Part shown: piece by piece, positions 58,262 through 64,000 of the stretch
How the letters are laid out: each line of letters begins with the position of its first letter
How positions within the stretch are numbered: the first letter of the stretch is position 1
Assembly: GCA_963680875.1 (NCBI GenBank)
Contig: OY804589.1
Location: 3,906,001-3,970,000, forward strand
Reading direction: 5' to 3'
DNA length: 64,000 nucleotides
Source of the DNA: Bathymodiolus brooksi
Taxonomy: Eukaryota > Mollusca > Bivalvia > Mytilida > Modiolidae
The notes under the pieces: generated by a model
What the model saw: only the letters and a program-made list of their open reading frames with translations
What the model was told of the DNA's origin: nothing
The model's database searches: none
Made by a program: the position numbers and the translations under genes

Positions 58262-59155
58262 GTTATGACCAGTGTTTAATGCCAGTTTCAACAATATTTC
58301 AGTTATATCGTGCAGTGTGGGAAACCATTTTTTTCAAACACTTACCAAAAATGGCGAGTGGACTGAAACAAGTACTCGCCAAAATGAAATAGAGCTTGCC
58401 ATGTTTGGTGAGTGACATTTTTTTTAAATCGCCAACAAATGCCAAATAAATAATACAGTAATGTTCAACAATTTATTTTGCAGATTTTGACAAGTCATTA
58501 ACTTGGCTACGAATTCATTTGAAATATTTCAAAACCAAATTATTTTATTTGCATTAATTTTAAAAGTCACCACTTCTATTTGTAATGAAACAATATTTCA
58601 TTTAATCCTGAAATCGACCTGGGTAAAATTATGCGGGGTCGGGATTGTATACTTAATTTTTCTGTTGACAGAAATGAAGTGTCATGACTTATGGCGGTAT
58701 GTTTTCTTATCGAGTACAATGATTAATAAAATGTTGGATAAATGACACAGTTAACAGAAAATTTAACTGTTTGGGAGCTATGATATTTTAAAGCTGTAAC
58801 CAGTTATCGTGGCGAGCGTTTTCAAGTTCCTACTCGCCTTACAACTGTTACTCGCCAGACCGCCGAGTATAAAGTGGATCTTACTCGCCACCCGAAATTT
58901 CCACTCGCCTTTGGCAAGTTGGCGAGTGGTCGTTTCCCACATTATCGTGGTGGTCAGTTTTATGGGTGGAAGAAACCGGAGTACCCGTAGAAAACCACTC
59001 ACCTATTGTTAATAACTGACATACCGGTACTTTATCACATAATGTTGTATCAAGTACACCTCACCATGAGCGAGATTCAAACTCACGACGTTAGTGGTGA
59101 TAGGCACTGATTGCACAGGTAAATCCAATTACTGTATGATCATGACCATGACGGC
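58262..59155 (-). mobile_element. SINE split by a hAT-like insertion
   Basis: SINE tail (AGTGTTTAATGCCAGTTTCA, ATATTTCAGTTATATCGTG) at 58262-58312 and the rest (TATCGTGGTGGTCAGTTTTA ... GAGATTCAAACTCACGACG ... GTAAATCCAATTACTGTATG) at 58943-59155. Removing 58313-58941 plus one TSD copy restores a contiguous SINE. Confidence 0.85.
58313..58941. mobile_element. hAT-like non-autonomous DNA transposon with subterminal CTCGCC motifs
   Basis: 629 bp. Left end CAGTGTGGGAAACCATTTTT; right end GGTCGTTTCCCACA, whose complement is TGTGGGAAACGACC. ATATCGTG (58305-58312) and TTATCGTG (58942-58949) form an 8-bp duplication with one mismatch, as for hAT. At least eight ACTCGCC/GGCGAGT-type motifs cluster near the ends (58350-58380 and 58810-58930), like transposase-binding subterminal repeats. 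The ORFs inside are not transposase-like. Confidence 0.75.
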
Positions 59156-59204
59156 TGCACTAATTTAACTTCATTGTTCAATGTTGTTATATTATATGTT
59201 AATC

Positions 59205-60712
59205 TAGACAGGGTATATAATGTCACATTCCTGGTTTCAGATTTATATATCCTGTGTCATCAGGAAGATTGTTGTTATATAATGTCACATTCCTGGCTTC
59301 AGATTTATATATCCTGTGTCATCAGGCAGATTGTTGTTATATAATGTCACATTCCTGGCTTCAGATTTATATATCCTGTGTCATCAGGCAGATTGTTGTT
59401 ATATAATGTCACATTCCTGGCTTCAGATTTATATATCCTGTGTCATCAGGCAGATTGTTGTTATATAATGTCACATTCCTGGCTTCAGATTTATATATCC
59501 TGTGTCATCAGGCAGATTGTTGTTATATAATGTCGCATTCCCGTTTTCCGATTTATATATCCTGTGTCATCAGGCAGATTGTTGTTATATAATGTCACAT
59601 TCCTGGCTTCCGATTTATATATCCGGTGTCATAAGGCAGATTGTTGTTATATAATGTCACATTCCTGGCTTCCGATTTATATATCCTGTGTCATCAGGCA
59701 GATTGCTGTTATATAATGTCACATTCCTGGCTTCAGATTTATATATCCTGTGTCATCAGGCAGATTGTTGTTATATAATGTCACATTCCTGGCTTCAGAT
59801 TTATATATCCTGTGTCAGCAGGCAGATTGTTGTTATATAATGTCACATTCCTGGCTTCAGATTTATATATCCTGTGTCATCAGGCAGATTGTTGTTATAT
59901 AATATCGCATTCCCGTCTTCCGATTTATATATCCTGTGTCATCAGGCAGATTGTTGTTATATAATGTCACATTCCTGGCTTCCGATTTATATATCCTGTG
60001 TCATCAGGCAGATTGTTGTTATATAATGTCACATTCCTGGCTTCCGATTTATATATCCTGTGTCATCAGGCAGATTGCTGTTATATAATGTCACATTCCT
60101 GGCTTCAGATTTATATATCCTGTGTCATCAGGCAGATTGTTGTTATATAATGTCACATTCCTGGCTTCAGATTTATATATCCTGTGTCATCAGGCAGATT
60201 GTTGTTATATAATGTCACATTCCTGGCTTCAGATTTATATATCCTGTGTCATCAGGCAGATTGTTGTTATATAATGTCGCATTCCCGTCTTCCGATTTAT
60301 ATATCCTGTGTCATCAGGCAGATTGTTGTTATATAATGTCACATTCCTGGCTTCCGATTTATATATCCTGTGTCATCAGGCAGATTGTTGTTATATAATG
60401 TCACATTCCTGGCTTCCGATTTATATATCCGGTGTCATAAGGCAGATTGTTGTTATATAATGTCACATTCCTGGCTTCAGATTTATATATCCTGTGTCAT
60501 CAGGCAGATTGTTGTAATATAATGTCACATTCCTGGCTTCCGATTTATATATCCTGTGTCATCAGGCAGATTGTTGTTATATAATGTCACATTCCTGGCT
60601 TCAGATTTATATATCCTTTGTCATCAGGCAGATTGTTGTTATATAATGTCACATTCCTGGCTTCAGATTTATATATCCTGTGTCATCAGGCAGATTGTTG
60701 GTAATTACTGTT
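59205..60712. repeat. 62-bp tandem repeat, about 24 copies, with a six-unit higher-order repeat
   Basis: Monomer TCACATTCCTGGCTTCAGAT, TTATATATCCTGTGTCATCA, GGCAGATTGTTGTTATATAATG. The variant GTCGCATTCCCG recurs at 59531, 59904 and 60278, about 372-374 bp apart (six units). Confidence 0.95.
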
Positions 60713-60746
60713 TAACCATTGTTATCGATTTCATATTTTTTTTCAG

Positions 60747-60852
60747 GATTTACAGGCAAAAAACCCACATTCAGTTGAAACCCCATCTTTGGAGAATAGA
60801 GAACTTTTTTTGCTGGATGAACAGAAAACCACAATTAGAAGAACTGTTCGTA
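60747..60852 (+). other. Candidate internal exon
   Basis: Directly after the 62-bp array, a polypyrimidine tract and TTTTTTTTCAG precede an open frame: DLQAKNPHSVETPSLENREL then FLLDEQKTTIRRTVRIV. Possible donors are GTATAG (60850) or GTGTTA. Composition is coding-like and there is no stop until 60907. Family not recognised. Confidence 0.4.
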
Positions 60853-60905
60853 TAGTGTTACATAATGTATATGTATTATATTACATTTGTATATACAGTA
60901 GTTAG

Positions 60906-61692
60906 AAATCTTTAATGTCTGCCCTCGGTAACATTATTCCTGAAAGTAGCTTGATCGAAAGGAAGAGATCAAATTTCACAAAATCGTTGGATCTTGGAAG
61001 TTACCAGGAAACAGGGAACCAATCATTTGGTATTGGTGAAGACATCGATCAGAATTAGTTATTTTTTCAATCGGTTCATGTACTGAGTCAACCTGATGGA
61101 AAATATGAAATCTACTCACCACAAAAATCTAAATCTGAGTTTAACAACGAAAATTTGCCCAAGAAATCATTAAAATGGTCATTGAAGAAGTATTTACTAG
61201 GAATAAAAAGTTCAAAACATTCAAACAAAAAGAAATCGTTGAAAGGTGAAGGGGAGAATATTGGTCGGAACTATGCAAAAAATAACCATGACAACGTAAA
61301 TTGTCAGATTCTGATTGGTGAAAATCATGAAGATGGTAGCCAATGCTCATGTTCTAAGTTTCTTTAATTCCTGACAAGTCCGAGAGTGAATTAATTTTTT
61401 CTTCTAAATTTGAATTTTTAGAAGCCAATCAGCGACATTTAAATGTGTGTAATACCTTCTGGAGACCATCATTATCATTAAATCAACAGAATTATGCCAA
61501 TCGGAGAACATGTTATAAATATTTGGTTTACTTTGAATCTCTCTGGCCAGAAGAAAATAGCCTACGATCCTTGTTAACAGATGGAATACAAAATACAGCA
61601 TTACATGATGCCATCTCAGAACTAACCTTGTTAGCTGTTGTTTGTGGTCCAGTCCATCTACTGGAGTCCTTAATCAACCTGTCACTTGTCAG
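60906..61692 (+). pseudogene. Exon-like coding region with a stop and a frameshift, ending in a strong splice donor
   Basis: From ATG at 60915: MSALGNIIPESSLIERKRSN ... GIGEDIDQN, TAG at 61056-61058, then the same frame reads QPDGKYEIYSPQKS ... SLKWSLKKYLLGIKSSKHSN to TAA at 61365. A one-base shift near 61360 gives PDKSESELIFSSKFEFLEAN, NTFWRPSLSLNQQNYANRRT, YLVYFESLWPEENSLRSLLT and SELTLLAVVCGPVHLLESLI, then CTTGTCA/GTAAGT at 61692. Either a decayed gene or a real exon with two sequence errors. The Lys-rich part is followed by a Leu-rich helical part. I cannot name the family. Confidence 0.5.
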
Positions 61693-62316
61693 TAAGTTAT
61701 TAGTCAGAACTAGCCTTGTTAGCTGTTGTTTGTGGTCCAGTCCATATACTGGAGTCCTTAATCAACCTGTCTCTTGTCAGTAAGTTATTAGTCAGAACTA
61801 GCCTTGTTAGCTGTTGTTTTGTGGTCCAGTCCATCTACTGGAGTCCTTAATCAACCTGTCACTTGTCAGTAAGTTATTAGTCAGAACTAGCCTTGTTAGC
61901 GGTTGTTTGTGGTCCAGTCCATCTACTGGAGTCCTTAATCAACCTGTCACTTGTCAGTACGTTATTAGTCAGAACTAGCCTAGTTAGCTGTTGTTTTGTG
62001 GTCCAGTCCATCTACTGGAGTCCTTAATCAACCTGTCACTTGTCAGTAAGTTATTAGTCAGAACTAGCCTTGTTAGCTGTTGTTTGTGGTCCAGTCCATC
62101 TACTGGAGTCCTTAATCAACCTGTCACTTGTCAGTAAGTTATTAGTCAGAACTAGCTTTGTTAGCTGTTGTTTTGTGGTCCAGTCCATCTACTGGAGTCC
62201 TTACTAAACCTGTCACTTCTCAGTAAGTTATTAGTCAGAACTAGCCTTGTTAGCTGTTGTTTGTGATCCAGTCCATCTACTGGAGTCCTTAATCAATCTA
62301 TCACTTGTCAGTAAGT
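61617..62316 (+). repeat. 88/89-bp minisatellite containing an exon end and 5' splice site, 8 copies
   Basis: Unit: CAGAACTAGCCTTGTTAGCT, GTTGTTTGTGGTCCAGTCCA, TCTACTGGAGTCCTTAATCA, ACCTGTCACTTGTCA then GTAAGTTATTAGT. The first unit is the end of the upstream coding frame. Donor-like GTAAGT sites lie at 61692, 61780, 61869, 62046, 62134, 62223 and 62311; the fourth (61957) is GTACGT. Spacings alternate 88 and 89 because of TTTG/TTTTG variants, giving a 177-bp dimer. Confidence 0.93.
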
Positions 62317-62367
62317 AATTCATATCTAGATAGAACTAGTCCTTTCTGTGTTAATAGAGGCCTTCAT

Positions 62368-62625
62368 GGTTGTGATCATATGGTAGTGGGATTTACAACT
62401 ACCTGCACAATCAGTGCCTATTACTATTAAAGTTGTGAGTTCGAACCCCGTTCATGGCGAGGTGTACTCGATACAACAGTATGTGATAAAGTTTGTCAGT
62501 GAATTGCGACAGGTTGGTGGTTTTCTCTAGGTACTCCGGTTTTCTCCACTAATAAAACTGACCGCCACGATATTACTGAAATATTTTTGAAAGTGGCGTT
62601 TAACACCATAAACCAAACCAAACCA
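62368..62625 (+). mobile_element. tRNA-derived SINE, best-preserved copy
   Basis: Head GTGATCATATGGTAGTGGGA (A-box-like), GTGAGTTCGAACCCCGTTCA (B box), body GGTGTACTCGATACAACAGT, GAATTGCGACAGGTTGGTGG, tail CGCCACGATATTACTGAAAT, GGCGTTTAACACCATAAAC with an AAACC-rich end. Confidence 0.85.
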
Positions 62626-62639
62626 AGATTTTCTGTGTT

Positions 62640-62900
62640 AGCATATTGAGGGAACCAGTTTGAAATATGAGATAAATTACTGAGGGAACCAGTCATTTAT
62701 GAGATAAATTACTGAGGGAACCAGTCCTTTATGAGTTAAATTACAGAGGGAACCAGTCCTTGATGAGTTGAATTACTGAGGGAACCAGTTCTTTATGAGT
62801 TAAGTTACTGAGGGAACAAGTTCTTTATGAGTTACATTACTGAGGGAACCAGTCCTTTATGAGTTAAATTACTGCGGGAACCAGTTCTTTATGAGTTCAA
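62640..62900. repeat. 32-bp minisatellite, about 8 copies
   Basis: Unit TGAGGGAACCAGTCCTTTAT plus GAGTTAAATTAC. Confidence 0.9.
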
Positions 62901-62904
62901 TCAC

Positions 62905-64000
62905 CTAGAGTGTGGTAGATATTGGGTTTTGTGGTGTACTGGTCAGCATGCTCACCTAGAGTGTGGTATATATTAGGTTTTGTGGTGTACTGGTCAGCAT
63001 GCTCACCTAGAGTGTGGTAGATATTGGGTTGTGTGGTGTACCGGTCAGCAAGCTCACCTAGAGTGTGGTAGATATTGGGTTTTGTGGTGTACCGGTCAGC
63101 ATGCTCACCTAGAGTGTGGTAGATATTGGGTTTTGTGGTGTACTGGTCAGCATGCTTACCTAGAGTGTGGTAGATATTGGGTTTTGTGGTGTACTGGTCA
63201 GGATGCTCGCCTAGAGTGTGGTAGATATTGGGTTTTGTGGTGTACTGGTCAGCATGCTTACATAGAATGTAGTAGATAATGGGTTTTGTGGTGTACTGGT
63301 CAGCATGCTCACCTAGAGTGTAGTAGATAATGGGTTGTGTAGTGTACTGGTCAGGATCCTCACCTAGAGTGTGGTAGATATTGGGTTTTGTGGTGTACTG
63401 GTCAGCATGCTTACCTACAGTGTGGTAGATAATGGGTTTTGTGGTGTACTGGTCAGCATGCTTACCTAGAGTGTGGTAGATAATGGGTTTTGTGGTGTAC
63501 TGGTCAGCATGCTCACCTAGAGTGTAGTAGATTTTGGGTTTTGTGGTCTATTGGTCAGCATGCTCACCTAGAGTGTGGTAGATATTGGGTTTTGTTGTGT
63601 ACTGGTCAGCATGCTCACCTAGAATGTGGTAGATGTTGGGTTGTGTGGTGTACCGGTCAGCAGGCTCACCTAGAGTGTGATAGGTATTGGGTTTTAGTGG
63701 TGTACTGGTCAGCAGGCTCACCTAGAGTGTGGTAAACATTAGATTTTGTTGTGTACTGGTCAGCATGTTCACCTAGAGTGGTAGATATTGGGTTTTGTGG
63801 TGTACTGGTCAGCATGCTCACCTAGAGTGTGGTAGATATTGGGTTTTGTTGTGTACTGGTCAGCATGCTCACCTAGAATGTGGTAGATATTGGGTTGTGT
63901 GGTGTACCGGTCAGCAGGCTCACCTAGAGTGTGATAGGTATTGGGTTTAGTGGTGTAGTGGTCAGCAGGCTCACCTAGAGTGTGATAGATATTGGGTTTT
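62905..64000. repeat. 51-bp minisatellite, about 21 copies, running off the window
   Basis: Unit ACCTAGAGTGTGGTAGATAT, TGGGTTTTGTGGTGTACTGG, TCAGCATGCTC. The 17-residue repeat ORFs across it are by-products of the unit length. Confidence 0.95.

Noticed and set aside
62980..63735. 17-residue repeat ORFs (HAHLECGRYWVLWCTGQ)
   Set aside because: A by-product of the 51-bp minisatellite; truncated units and frame breaks interrupt it.

Overview
The window looks like repeat-rich intergenic and intronic DNA from an invertebrate animal, most likely a mollusc and probably a bivalve. The clues are AT-rich DNA with splice-like signals, many copies of one tRNA-derived SINE with the GTTTAACACCAC...ATATCGTGG body common in molluscan DNA, CR1/Jockey-type LINEs, a Ty3/gypsy LTR element with a SCAN-like Gag, and tandem arrays resembling the core repeats of bivalve Helitron/pearl-like elements. 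The species call is inference. No complete host gene and no prokaryotic feature is visible.

Layout. 1-3.27 kb: 48-bp satellite. 3.58-12.30 kb: a 60-bp repeat and a very large inverted repeat (arms 4592-8156 and 9245-12304, spacer about 1.09 kb). Each arm holds an exon-like ORF, a SINE, a 39-bp minisatellite, a small MITE and a 30-bp minisatellite that grew inside a second SINE. 12.32-18.9 kb: about 18 copies of a 311-bp repeat, a 160-bp repeat and a hairpin end. 19-32 kb: mostly non-coding, with SINE pieces, two more core-repeat arrays, a 651-bp TIR element and a 140-bp MITE. 32.17-37.95 kb: a nearly complete CR1-like LINE on the minus strand with an SGNH-esterase ORF, a run of short hairpins, a PHD-finger ORF1 and an EN-RT ORF2. 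38.2-43.3 kb: MITEs, decayed host-like exons and a THAP-domain remnant. 43.76-47.25 kb: a second, decayed minus-strand LINE whose pol begins with a 2A-like motif. 47.4-49.65 kb: a dispersed repeat carrying two inverted-repeat elements. 49.87-57.13 kb: an 80-bp satellite split by a 4.5-kb Gmr1-like Ty3/gypsy element. 57.5-59.2 kb: LINE fragment, SINE and a hAT-like insertion. 59.2-64 kb: four tandem arrays around unidentified exon-like sequence.

Most of the window is explained by nested transposition and tandem amplification. Several insertions can be dated relative to one another because an uninterrupted copy of the target repeat lies elsewhere in the window: the palindrome spacer region supplies paired empty sites for the elements at 25167-25817, 26478-26617, 47573-48164 and 48213-49641. 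Two minisatellites appear to have arisen from exon/5'-splice-site junctions, and one from inside a SINE. None of the long ORFs in the tandem arrays is a credible gene.
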